Origin: Sediminibacterium roseum
GTDB lineage: Bacteria > Bacteroidota > Bacteroidia > Chitinophagales > Chitinophagaceae
NCBI RefSeq assembly: GCF_009939005.1
Contig: NZ_JAACJS010000015.1
Location: 188,325-252,324, forward strand
Direction: 5' to 3'
Length of the DNA: 64,000 bases
A program made the position numbers and the translations under genes. The notes below the pieces were generated by a model that made no database searches, was not told the DNA's origin, and worked only from the letters and a program-made list of their open reading frames with translations. Shown here one piece after another: positions 17,138-25,083 of this stretch; positions within the stretch are counted from its first letter, which is position 1, and each line of letters begins with the position of its first letter.

Positions 17138-18043
17138 TTGAAGGAAGCCACCCGTTTTCTTTTCTTCGGCAATTATTTCTACGGCATCTGCGCTGTTGCC
17201 CTTTCGGTTGAAGCAAGCCTGCAGCAGCACGCTGCGCTGAACGGTTTTACCTACTATTTCTTTGTTTTCTGTGCAACGGTGCTGTATTATACGCATGCCT
17301 ACATTGCAGAACCTTCTGCCCATACTACCAACCTGCGCGCGCAATGGTATTTTGAGAAGAGGGGCTTGCTGCGCTGGTCGCAGGCCGTTCTTACCGTTTT
17401 TGTGATCGGCTCGGGATACCGGTTGCTAACCGCCAACTGGAGCGCCATCAGCCACCTTGACCTGCAGGAGTGGGCGCTGATCGCCGTGTTTCCCGTTGTG
17501 GCCGCGTTGTATTATGGCAGCGCCTCACCCAACAGGTCTACCCACAGCCTGCGCAACAACGGGTGGCTCAAACCTTTCGTGATCGGGTTTGTATGGGCGG
17601 GATGCGTTACCACCTACCCGGTTGTGTTCAGCAGCATCGAGCAACACGCGGTATATAAACCCGATCTGATCGCCCTGCTGCTGTTTATTAAGAATTTTAT
17701 GTATATCACCATGCTTTGCATCATGTTTGATATCAAGGATTACGCGGCCGATCACAACCAGCAGCTGAAAACATTCGTAGTAAGGTATGGGTTGCGAAAA
17801 ACGATCTTTTACATACTGATACCGTTGTCGCTGATCGGCCTCGGCACCTTTATCCTTTTCGGCATCATCCGCGATTTCCCGTTTTTGCGCATCCTCATCA
17901 ACACTTTGCCTTTTATATTGTTGATAATTGTTGCCTATTCCATGCACCGCCGTAAAAGCATTCTCTATTATCTTGCAATCATTGACGGACTGATGCTGGT
18001 TAAAGCGATCTGCGGTAGCATTGGCATTACACTCATAAAATAA
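17138..18043 (+). CDS. UbiA-prenyltransferase-like multi-pass membrane protein
   Basis: 301 aa, apparent TTG start because the nearest ATG (17133) is out of frame and ends at once. About eight hydrophobic segments are visible. The motif FDIKDYAADHNQQLKT resembles the second Asp-rich motif of UbiA prenyltransferases, and VRYGLRKT after it fits. The usual first motif (NDxxD type) is not seen: the matching region reads LYYTHAYIAEPSAH. It may therefore be a divergent or inactive relative. It lies between the lipoprotein and the M42 peptidase with gaps of 5 bp each, an operon-like arrangement. Confidence 0.6.
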   Translation: MKEATRFLFFGNYFYGICAVALSVEASLQQHAALNGFTYYFFVFCATVLYYTHAYIAEPSAHTTNLRAQWYFEKRGLLRWSQAVLTVFVIGSGYRLLTANWSAISHLDLQEWALIAVFPVVAALYYGSASPNRSTHSLRNNGWLKPFVIGFVWAGCVTTYPVVFSSIEQHAVYKPDLIALLLFIKNFMYITMLCIMFDIKDYAADHNQQLKTFVVRYGLRKTIFYILIPLSLIGLGTFILFGIIRDFPFLRILINTLPFILLIIVAYSMHRRKSILYYLAIIDGLMLVKAICGSIGITLIK

Positions 18044-18048
18044 GAACC

Positions 18049-19167
18049 ATGGCAAAATCAAAGAATACCGGCGCAAAACCGAAGTCGATCCTTTCCAACA
18101 CGGCAATGGATTTTTTCCGCAACTACATCAATACGCCTTCTCCTGTTGGCTTTGAGAGCGGCGGACAAAAATTATGGATGGAATATGTAAGGCCCTTTGT
18201 AGACAACATCTTCTCAGACCCTTACGGAACCGCGGTGGGCGTGATCAATCCCGAAGCACCGTTCAAGGTAGTAATAGAAGCGCATGCAGATGAGATCAGC
18301 TGGTTTGTGAACTACATCAACGACCAGGGCCTTATCTACCTCAAACGCAATGGCGGGGTTGACCACCAGGTGGCACCCGCAAAACGGGTATGGATCCATG
18401 GCAAGAAAGGGCCGGTTAAAGCGGTATTCGGATGGCCGGCGATCCATACCAGGCTCGGTAATCCCGATACAAAGGAACCACAGCCGAAAGTGGACAACCT
18501 TTGCCTCGACTGCGGCGCCCGCACCAAAAAGGAAGTGGAGGCGCTCGGTATCCACATCGGCTCCGTGGTAACATATGAAGAGGGATACGATGAACTCGCA
18601 TACGACTACCTCATCGGCCGCGCATTCGACAACCGGGTAGGCGGGTTCATGATCGCGGAAGTGGCGCGTATGCTGAAAGACAACAAAAAGAAATTACCAT
18701 ACGGATTATACGTAGTAAATGCCGTACAGGAAGAGATCGGCCTCCGCGGCGCGGAAATGATCGCGCGGCGCATCAAACCAAATGTTGCCATCATTACGGA
18801 TGTGACACACGATACAAGCACCCCTTTGATCAGCAAGATTGTAGAGGGGGATATCCAGTGTGGCAAGGGCCCTTCGCTCGCGTATGCGCCGGCCATTCAC
18901 AACAAGCTCCTGCAGCTGGTGCAGGATACGGCCGAGAAAAACAAGATCCCCGTTCAAACCCGCACACTCAGCCGCAGCACCGGAACCGACACCGATAGTT
19001 TTGCCTATGCAAACGACGGTTGCCCTTCGGTACTCATTTCTATCCCCCTGCGCTACATGCACACCACGGTGGAAATGCTGCACAAAAGCGATATCGAACA
19101 AACGATCAAACTGATGTACCAGACCTTACTGGCACTTACACCCAAAACAAACCTTAGCTACTTTTGA
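18049..19167 (+). CDS. M42 family metallopeptidase (glutamyl aminopeptidase/endoglucanase type)
   Basis: 372 aa. Cytosolic di-metal aminopeptidase of the M42 family, which forms large tetrahedral particles that trim peptides. Visible ligands: H79 (EAHADE), bridging D194 (RAFDNR), catalytic/metal E228-E229 (VQEEIG), D251 (ITDVTHD) and H338 (YMHTTVE). The SPVGFE motif is near residue 31. There is no signal peptide. Its start is 5 bp after the UbiA-like gene. Confidence 0.92.
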   Translation: MAKSKNTGAKPKSILSNTAMDFFRNYINTPSPVGFESGGQKLWMEYVRPFVDNIFSDPYGTAVGVINPEAPFKVVIEAHADEISWFVNYINDQGLIYLKRNGGVDHQVAPAKRVWIHGKKGPVKAVFGWPAIHTRLGNPDTKEPQPKVDNLCLDCGARTKKEVEALGIHIGSVVTYEEGYDELAYDYLIGRAFDNRVGGFMIAEVARMLKDNKKKLPYGLYVVNAVQEEIGLRGAEMIARRIKPNVAIITDVTHDTSTPLISKIVEGDIQCGKGPSLAYAPAIHNKLLQLVQDTAEKNKIPVQTRTLSRSTGTDTDSFAYANDGCPSVLISIPLRYMHTTVEMLHKSDIEQTIKLMYQTLLALTPKTNLSYF

Positions 19168-19245
19168 TTCAATAATGGCAATGGATGGTTAAAGATGGCC
19201 TGCCTTTTTAATCATTGTTTGCCGATTAACCATTACCAATCCGAA

Positions 19246-20082
19246 ATGACCGATCAGAAAAACATACGCATCGCTATACTGGATCTTTACGAAGGACAGG
19301 CCAACCAGGGCATGCGTTGTATACGTGAGATACTGGAACACTGGGCGCAGCAGAACCAGTTTGAATTGGTGTACGATGAGTTCAACGTAAGACTTGCACT
19401 GGAAGTACCCGATACTTCTTATGACATTTATATCTCCAGCGGCGGCCCCGGCTCACCGCTCGAAAGCGAGGGCAGCGAATGGGAGAACAGTTATTTCGGC
19501 TGGCTCCGTTCGATGGAAGAATGGAACAACAGCGTGGAAGGGTTTCCTAAAAAACATGTGTTCTTTATCTGCCACAGCTTCCAGCTTGCGTGCAGGTATT
19601 ACCAGGTGGGTACGGTGTGCAAACGCGTATCTACCGCCTTTGGCGTGTTCCCGATACACATGCTGGCGGATGGAAAACAGGAACCGGTTTTTGAAGGGCT
19701 GCGTGATCCTTTCTACAGCGTAGACAGCCGCGATTACCAGGTAATCGAGCCCGATCATTCCCGGCTCAGGGAAATGGGCGCAAAACTGCTCGCCATCGAA
19801 AAGAACCGCCCGCATGTGCCTTATGAAAGAGCCGTGATGGCCATCCGTTTCAACGATCATTTCCTCGGCACACAGTTTCACCCGGAAGCCGATGCTACAG
19901 GTATGAGCATGTACCTGCAGCGCGAAGACAAAAAACAAACCGTGATCGAGAACCATGGCGAAAGCAAATGGCAAAGCATGGTGGAACAGTTACAGGACCC
20001 GGAAAAGATCATGTGGACCTACCAGCACGTGCTTCCCAATTTCCTGAACTATGCGGTCGGAGAACTTGTAACCCATCCATGA
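19246..20082 (+). CDS. Class I glutamine amidotransferase (GMP-synthase-like)
   Basis: 278 aa from the ATG at 19246 (MTDQKNIRIAILDLYEGQAN); an upstream in-frame ATG adds 17 unlikely residues. The fold has an ISSGGPGSP oxyanion-type loop near residue 65, nucleophile C109 in FFICHSFQLA, and H212/E214 in GTQFHPEAD, so the Cys-His-Glu triad is complete. Such domains release ammonia from glutamine for a partner enzyme, or act as gamma-glutamyl hydrolases. The next gene is an ATP-grasp-like ligase, a natural candidate partner. The substrate is unknown. Confidence 0.85.
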   Translation: MTDQKNIRIAILDLYEGQANQGMRCIREILEHWAQQNQFELVYDEFNVRLALEVPDTSYDIYISSGGPGSPLESEGSEWENSYFGWLRSMEEWNNSVEGFPKKHVFFICHSFQLACRYYQVGTVCKRVSTAFGVFPIHMLADGKQEPVFEGLRDPFYSVDSRDYQVIEPDHSRLREMGAKLLAIEKNRPHVPYERAVMAIRFNDHFLGTQFHPEADATGMSMYLQREDKKQTVIENHGESKWQSMVEQLQDPEKIMWTYQHVLPNFLNYAVGELVTHP

Positions 20083-20108
20083 AGCCGGCACACCCCACAC
20101 ACAAATGA

Positions 20109-20137
20109 CATCTGTGTGAATCCGTGAAATCTGTGGC
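20109..20137. repeat. Single arm of the 90-bp clpB-flanking repeat
   Basis: 29 bp that match, with one difference, the right arm of the inverted-repeat elements at 35866 and 38679 (CATCTGTGTGAATCCGTGAA at its left end, then ATCTGTGGC). The second arm and the spacer are absent. It overlaps the upstream GTG that would extend the following gene, which argues for the later start. Confidence 0.75.
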
Positions 20138-20231
20138 CATCGATTTTGATTTGTTTGCACAGATGATGTATCTTCTGCTATCGAACAGCATCACACTGAA
20201 ATCATTTAACCCCGGATCAAAACCCGAGATC

Positions 20232-21431
20232 ATGGTAAAAGAATTAAGGAAACAGTTCAACGATACATTCACCACAGAAAGATACAATGCCTACCTTGAA
20301 GACCTCAACAAGCAACATCCCGGTGCCATCGAGTTCCGCGTAGCGGAAACACCGGTTTTTGTTGACAGGTCCTTTAAACACAAGATTCTTTCTGCCTGCG
20401 AAAGTATTGTAGATGTGATCACACAATACAATTTTAAAACGCTGACCTCGCACGCCATCCCTGACGACGTGCGTGTTCCAAACGAGAACGACCACACCCA
20501 TTTCATCGCATTCGATTTTGGGATCTGCGAAAATGAGAACGGCGAATACGAACCGCAGCTCATCGAAATGCAGGGCTTCCCTACCCTGTTCGCCTACCAG
20601 GTTTTCCAGGACGAGATCACCCGTAAACATTTTGATGTTCCCGCAGGATATTCATCATACCTGAACGGCTTCAACAAAGAAAAATACATTTCGCTTCTGA
20701 AAGAAGTCATACTCGGCACACACCAGCCCGAACACGTGATATTGCTCGAGCTATTACCACACCAGCAAAAAACAAAGATCGATTTTTACTGTACCACGGA
20801 TTATACAGGCATTCCCGTTGTTTGTCTTACAGAACTGGTACAGGAAGGAAAAAAACTATTCTACACAAAAAACGGAGAGCAGATCCCCGTAAAAAGAATT
20901 TACAACCGCATCATCTTCGACGACCTGCAACAGCAATCGCCCGAAATACAGGAGAAAGGAAAATTACTGCTCAGCGATCTTGATGTTGAATGGGTACCGC
21001 ATCCCAATTGGTTTTACAGGATCAGCAAATACACATTACCGTTCATCGATCATCCTTATGTTCCCAAAACATGGTTCCTTGATAAGATCAGGGAAATGCC
21101 TTCCGATCTCGGGAATTATGTGTTGAAACCATTGTTCTCCTTCGCAGGGCAAGGGGTTGTGATCGATGTAACGCAGGCCGACATTGATAAAGTTACCGAT
21201 CCCCACAACTGGATCCTGCAGCGTAAAGTAAAATACGCCGACATCATTCCCACTCCGGATGTTCCTGCAAAAGTAGAGATCCGCATTTTTTATTTCTGGA
21301 AAGACGGCGAACCAAGACCCATCGCCACCAACAACCTCGCGCGTTTAAGCAAGGGAAAAATGATTGGTGTGCGCTACAACAAAGACAAAGAATGGGTGGG
21401 TGGCAGCCTTGTTTATTTCGAGGAAGATTGA
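20232..21431 (+). CDS. ATP-grasp-like protein, conserved in Bacteroidota
   Basis: 399 aa from the ATG at 20232 (MVKELRKQFNDTF); a GTG 36 codons earlier lies inside a repeat and is rejected. The C-terminal third has NYVLKPLFSFAGQGVVID, WILQRKVKY and KVEIRIFYFWKDGEPRP, which resemble the nucleotide-binding lysine and glycine loop, the hinge and the acidic metal region of ATP-grasp ligases. An upstream segment IEMQGFPTLFAYQVFQDE is also distinctive. It probably joins a carboxylate to an amine or thiol using ATP, perhaps with the adjacent amidotransferase. Exact function unknown. Confidence 0.6.
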   Translation: MVKELRKQFNDTFTTERYNAYLEDLNKQHPGAIEFRVAETPVFVDRSFKHKILSACESIVDVITQYNFKTLTSHAIPDDVRVPNENDHTHFIAFDFGICENENGEYEPQLIEMQGFPTLFAYQVFQDEITRKHFDVPAGYSSYLNGFNKEKYISLLKEVILGTHQPEHVILLELLPHQQKTKIDFYCTTDYTGIPVVCLTELVQEGKKLFYTKNGEQIPVKRIYNRIIFDDLQQQSPEIQEKGKLLLSDLDVEWVPHPNWFYRISKYTLPFIDHPYVPKTWFLDKIREMPSDLGNYVLKPLFSFAGQGVVIDVTQADIDKVTDPHNWILQRKVKYADIIPTPDVPAKVEIRIFYFWKDGEPRPIATNNLARLSKGKMIGVRYNKDKEWVGGSLVYFEED

Positions 21432-21566
21432 ATAACAGGTAACACGGCACAACCACGCTGGTATAAATAATAATTGAAAACAATATCTCCGGATTGCGGT
21501 TAACATCTGCGCATCGCAAATGTTAAAAACAAGACCATTCGCTTCAAAATTTGTATTTTTAAAGCG

Positions 21567-22544
21567 ATGAATTCATTCTGGACCAAAATTCTTACAGAGA
21601 CCATACTGCGCCCGAAAGAATCAGGCGGCACGTATATTAACGACTACTCGCAATACGCGCTGGCAAAAGCTTACCGCGAATTGAAGATCAATGTATTTCG
21701 TGGTATAAAAGATGCCTTGCTGATGGTCGCAGGCATAGGATGTGCGGCGTTTGGCCTTGAAAGTTTTTTGCTGCCCAACAATTTCATCGATGGTGGCGCA
21801 ACAGGTATCTCGCTGCTGGTTTCCGAAGTAACACAAACACCGATCTATATTTTATTGCTCCTCGTAAACATTCCTTTTGTTTTTCTTGGATACAAACAGA
21901 TCGGTAAAGCATTTGCCGTAAAAACAGCCATCGCCATCACCGGGCTTTCCCTTTGCGTTGCGTTCGTACATTTTCCGGAAGTAACGCACGACAAGCTCCT
22001 GGTCTCGGTATTCGGTGGATTTTTTCTTGGTGCGGGCATCGGCCTTTCCGTAAGGGGTGGCGCGGTGATCGATGGCACGGAGGTGCTCGCCATTTTCATA
22101 AGCCGGAAGATCGGCACTACCATCGGCGACATCATCATCGTATTCAACATCTTCATTTTCTCCGCTGCAGCCTGGCTGCTCACCATCGAAACAGCTTTGT
22201 ATTCGATGATCACCTACCTGGTTGCATCAAGAACACTCGACTTTGTTATTGAAGGTATTGATGAATACACGGGCGTAACCATCGTTTCTTCGCACAGCAA
22301 CGAGATCCGCATGATGATCATTGAAAAAATGGGCCGCGGGTTAACTGTTTACAAAGGGAAGCGCGGGTTTGGAAGCCATGGCGAGAGAAATGATGTTGAC
22401 ATTATTTACACCGTTATCACACGTCTCGAATTAAACAAGCTTAATACCGAGATCCTCAAAATAGACCCCAATGCCTTCGTGGTGATGCACAGTGTGAAAG
22501 ACACGAAAGGCGGCATGATCAAGAAGCGATCACTGAAACATTAA
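21567..22544 (+). CDS. YitT family membrane protein
   Basis: 325 aa. A YitT/DUF161 membrane domain with about five or six helices (residues about 48-230; FLLPNNFIDGGATGISLL and RGGAVIDGTEVLAIFISRK are typical) is followed by a soluble DUF2179 domain (about 235-320: TGVTIVSSHSNEIR, RGLTVYKGKRGF, VVMHSVKDTKGG). Function unknown for most members; transport has been proposed. The charged N-terminal extension of about 40 residues is common in Bacteroidota copies. It converges with the next gene. Confidence 0.88.
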   Translation: MNSFWTKILTETILRPKESGGTYINDYSQYALAKAYRELKINVFRGIKDALLMVAGIGCAAFGLESFLLPNNFIDGGATGISLLVSEVTQTPIYILLLLVNIPFVFLGYKQIGKAFAVKTAIAITGLSLCVAFVHFPEVTHDKLLVSVFGGFFLGAGIGLSVRGGAVIDGTEVLAIFISRKIGTTIGDIIIVFNIFIFSAAAWLLTIETALYSMITYLVASRTLDFVIEGIDEYTGVTIVSSHSNEIRMMIIEKMGRGLTVYKGKRGFGSHGERNDVDIIYTVITRLELNKLNTEILKIDPNAFVVMHSVKDTKGGMIKKRSLKH

Positions 22545-22568
22545 CCAACCTAAGGCAACAAAGACCCG

Positions 22569-23381
22569 CTATTTTACATTCAGGAAGGTCCACTCAAAAC
22601 TCAGCAGCCAACTGTTAGCGGCCATCCTTCTCATGTCGCTTCCCAATTGAAAACGGTAGCCCGCATTCAGCTTCGCGGTACTGCTAAAGATCAATTGCAC
22701 CGCAGGTGCGAGATCGATGTAATATTTACTGACACCGGTTGTCTGCTGCCCCAATAACTCAACATACAGGTTTAGGTTGGTCTGGTCGTAACTCGTGTAT
22801 TTCCGCGGAAGCACGAGGTATCCCGCTGATAAAGAATAAGTATACGCAGAATACGGAACGGACAACGTGCTGCTTTTATCCCACCTGCTTGATTGCAGTA
22901 CCTCTGTCCTGCCCAGCGTGGCAGACAACGCAAGTTTGTGCAGCAACTGCGTAGCGATGATGCCTGCCTGTATACCGCCCTGATCGCCGTCGATGCTGAG
23001 CTCGTCGTACATCGCATTGTTGCGGCTCACGGATGCTTCCGCAAATGCAGACATCCTGAAATGCGAATACATGCCGTCGTTTGAAAGAAAACGGTATTTG
23101 CCGTATGCGCGCGCACTCTCCCACCGCAGGTTTGACGAATACATGTCGGAGAACGTTGCGGCCCCATGCAGCATCAGGTTTTTGTTGACGCCCCACATCA
23201 CTTCGGAAGTATGACGGCTCTCTGTATTACCACTGTATCTGTTCCGCAGGACCTTCGCCGTCTGTTTCAATGAAATGGAATGCGCAGGCATATTGCTCGC
23301 AGGCTCCGAGAACACATACAGCTCCTGCGCAGATAATGTTGAAGACAATAAAACAAGTACAAAAACAATTAGTCTGTTCAT
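22569..23381 (-). CDS. Outer-membrane beta-barrel-like protein in a metal-related cluster
   Basis: 270 aa from the ATG at 23381 (MNRLIVFVLVLLSSTLSAQ, a clear signal peptide); an upstream ATG would hide it. The mature part shows repeated amphipathic strands (ANSWLLSFEWTFLNVK at the C-terminus), suggesting an outer-membrane barrel. I do not recognise a named family. It is the last gene of a same-strand set with two HMA proteins and an HYC_CC_PP protein, so a role in metal handling is inferred from context only. Confidence 0.7.
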   Translation of the reverse strand: MNRLIVFVLVLLSSTLSAQELYVFSEPASNMPAHSISLKQTAKVLRNRYSGNTESRHTSEVMWGVNKNLMLHGAATFSDMYSSNLRWESARAYGKYRFLSNDGMYSHFRMSAFAEASVSRNNAMYDELSIDGDQGGIQAGIIATQLLHKLALSATLGRTEVLQSSRWDKSSTLSVPYSAYTYSLSAGYLVLPRKYTSYDQTNLNLYVELLGQQTTGVSKYYIDLAPAVQLIFSSTAKLNAGYRFQLGSDMRRMAANSWLLSFEWTFLNVK

Positions 23382-23517
23382 ATAAATATTAATGAACGCA
23401 GGTATGCAGCGCGGGATCACACTGATTCAGGCCAGTGCAATCCCGCCATGCATATGCGTATTGATGCGTAAACAGTTTGCTGAACGGTTGCTGAAAAGTT
23501 CAGCACTTTCAAAAAGG

Positions 23518-24030
23518 TTACAACGTAACGTGATAGATCCGCTGCCCCTCCATTGTTCCGGATTCGTAACATTTCAGGGAAGTAAGTTTGCTGAACTTTT
23601 TGTAGTCTTTGGCAGAAACAAAATTCCTGTCAACCACCGTTACCGTTTTTGTTCCACTCAATGTTTGCGGTGTTACATTGAGGAAATGAAACGACTGGTC
23701 GTTCAGAGATACATGCGCATCGTTCTGGATCTTCGTGTTATTGAATTCTGTGGTTACTTTCAGTTTAGACACCGAGAAACCGGCATCTACAACAGCCTTG
23801 CTCAATGCGTCGAGATTTATTTTTGCGCCGGGCTTGAAAGTAAGGTCGTAAGAAGAGCCTTCAATGTCTGCGCTCACCTTGTCAACAAAGGAAACGCCCG
23901 ACAGCGCCTTGTACACCGCTTTTGAACACATGGCGCAGGTGAGGCCACTTGCCTGTAACGTGGCATTTTTTATCTGTGCACTGCCCTGCAATGAAAACCC
24001 GAGCAGGAACAGGATCAATATATTTTTCAT
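23518..24030 (-). CDS. Exported heavy-metal-associated (HMA) domain protein
   Basis: 170 aa from the ATG at 24030 (a TTG one codon earlier is in frame). Signal peptide to about residue 19 (LQGSAQ). The HMA ferredoxin-like fold follows with metal-binding C32 and C35 in GLTCAMCSKAVYKAL, as in copper chaperones; because of the signal peptide it should act in the periplasm. A C-terminal half of about 80 residues (about 90-170) is outside the HMA domain and not recognised. Confidence 0.82.
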   Translation of the reverse strand: MKNILILFLLGFSLQGSAQIKNATLQASGLTCAMCSKAVYKALSGVSFVDKVSADIEGSSYDLTFKPGAKINLDALSKAVVDAGFSVSKLKVTTEFNNTKIQNDAHVSLNDQSFHFLNVTPQTLSGTKTVTVVDRNFVSAKDYKKFSKLTSLKCYESGTMEGQRIYHVTL

Positions 24031-24089
24031 CAATTATTTTTTTGAGCGAAGGGCTGCAGGCGAGGCCCGCAACCCACAGCATTTAATGG

Positions 24090-24446
24090 TTACTGTTTTT
24101 TCTCTGATGCTTTGCGATCGTATTTGCAGCACTCATCGAGTTTTTCGTAAGCCAGGTCGTTGCCTGTAAGATCCTTTGTATCGTAACCTGCTTTGGCAAC
24201 GGCTTCCTGGATCTGTTTGTTGCTTGTTTTTGCAGCATCGTATTTAACGGTAAGGATGTGCGTGTCTTTGTTCCAGGCTGCTTTGCTGGCCCCAGCTTCC
24301 TTAGCCGCTTTTTCGATGTGTTTCTGGCACATGCCGCAATTGCCCCAAACTTTTATTTTTTCAGATTTGGTAGCCGCGGTTTGTGCATTGGTAAATAATC
24401 CGCTGCATACAAATACAATAGCGAGTATGATTGATTGTGTTTTCAT
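24090..24446 (-). CDS. Exported HMA-domain metal-binding protein
   Basis: 118 aa. Signal peptide MKTQSIILAIVFVCSGLFTN then AQ. HMA domain at about residues 29-95 with C37/C40 in WGNCGMCQKHIEKAA. A second cysteine pair (ECCKYDR) near the C-terminus could also bind metal. The likely ligand is copper or a similar soft metal. It lies 59 bp upstream of the second HMA gene in the same direction. Confidence 0.85.
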   Translation of the reverse strand: MKTQSIILAIVFVCSGLFTNAQTAATKSEKIKVWGNCGMCQKHIEKAAKEAGASKAAWNKDTHILTVKYDAAKTSNKQIQEAVAKAGYDTKDLTGNDLAYEKLDECCKYDRKASEKKQ

Positions 24447-24592
24447 TTTTTGTGTTTTTAAATTTGAAAGAAATACCGGCGAAGGGTTTCCGGAATAGGG
24501 TTCAATAAAATGCTTTGCACGCAGGCAAAAAGGGCCACGGCAATTTTACAGGAACTGGTTACAAACCAATAGCTGTCTTAACAAATGGAGTA

Positions 24593-24979
24593 TCAGACCC
24601 TGAAAACACAATTCTGCAGGTAAGTATCCTGCCGCGAGCGCAAAGGTGGGGAATGTTCACCCGGGATGATGGTTGATGAAGCGTTGTAAAACGGCGCCTG
24701 CAACAAGTTCGAATTGGTGCTCAATACAGCAACCGCGAGCTGGAGCGAATGATCGGCCTGCGCGATTTTCTGCGCGTCCTGCATCTTTACCACTTTCAGT
24801 TCTGTTTTGCAACACCCTGATTTCGATTTTGCTTTTTTACCACAAACACATGAGCCTGGTGTCCAGGTCTGCAGTTTCACCGAACTGATCTTACCCATGC
24901 AGTAATGGATATTCATCACCACACCACTCGAAAGGGCGAGGTAAATGAGTGCCAATAAGAATACTGCCGGGCGTTTCAT
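24593..24979 (-). CDS. HYC_CC_PP family protein
   Basis: 128 aa with an N-terminal signal or membrane segment (KRPAVFLLALIYLALSSGVV). It shows the three motifs that name the family: HYCMGK (residue about 25), a CC pair in KSGCCKTE (about 56), and SPP with LQNCVFR near the C-terminus. These small cysteine- and histidine-containing exported proteins commonly sit beside HMA metal genes, as here; function unproven. Confidence 0.85.
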   Translation of the reverse strand: MKRPAVFLLALIYLALSSGVVMNIHYCMGKISSVKLQTWTPGSCVCGKKAKSKSGCCKTELKVVKMQDAQKIAQADHSLQLAVAVLSTNSNLLQAPFYNASSTIIPGEHSPPLRSRQDTYLQNCVFRV

Positions 24980-24983
24980 GTTA

Positions 24984-24991
24984 CAAATGTA
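24984..24991 (-). promoter_or_regulatory. -7 box immediately before the HYC_CC_PP gene
   Basis: TACATTTG on the minus strand matches TAnnTTTG perfectly and ends four bases before the ATG, implying a leaderless or near-leaderless transcript. No clear TTTG box upstream. Confidence 0.4.
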
Positions 24992-25083
24992 GGTGGTTTT
25001 TTAGTTTGGAGGCACGGTTTGTATGTTAAACCCGGTTAACCGCTATGGGATCGCCGTGACATGCATATCCAGATCTGTAACCG

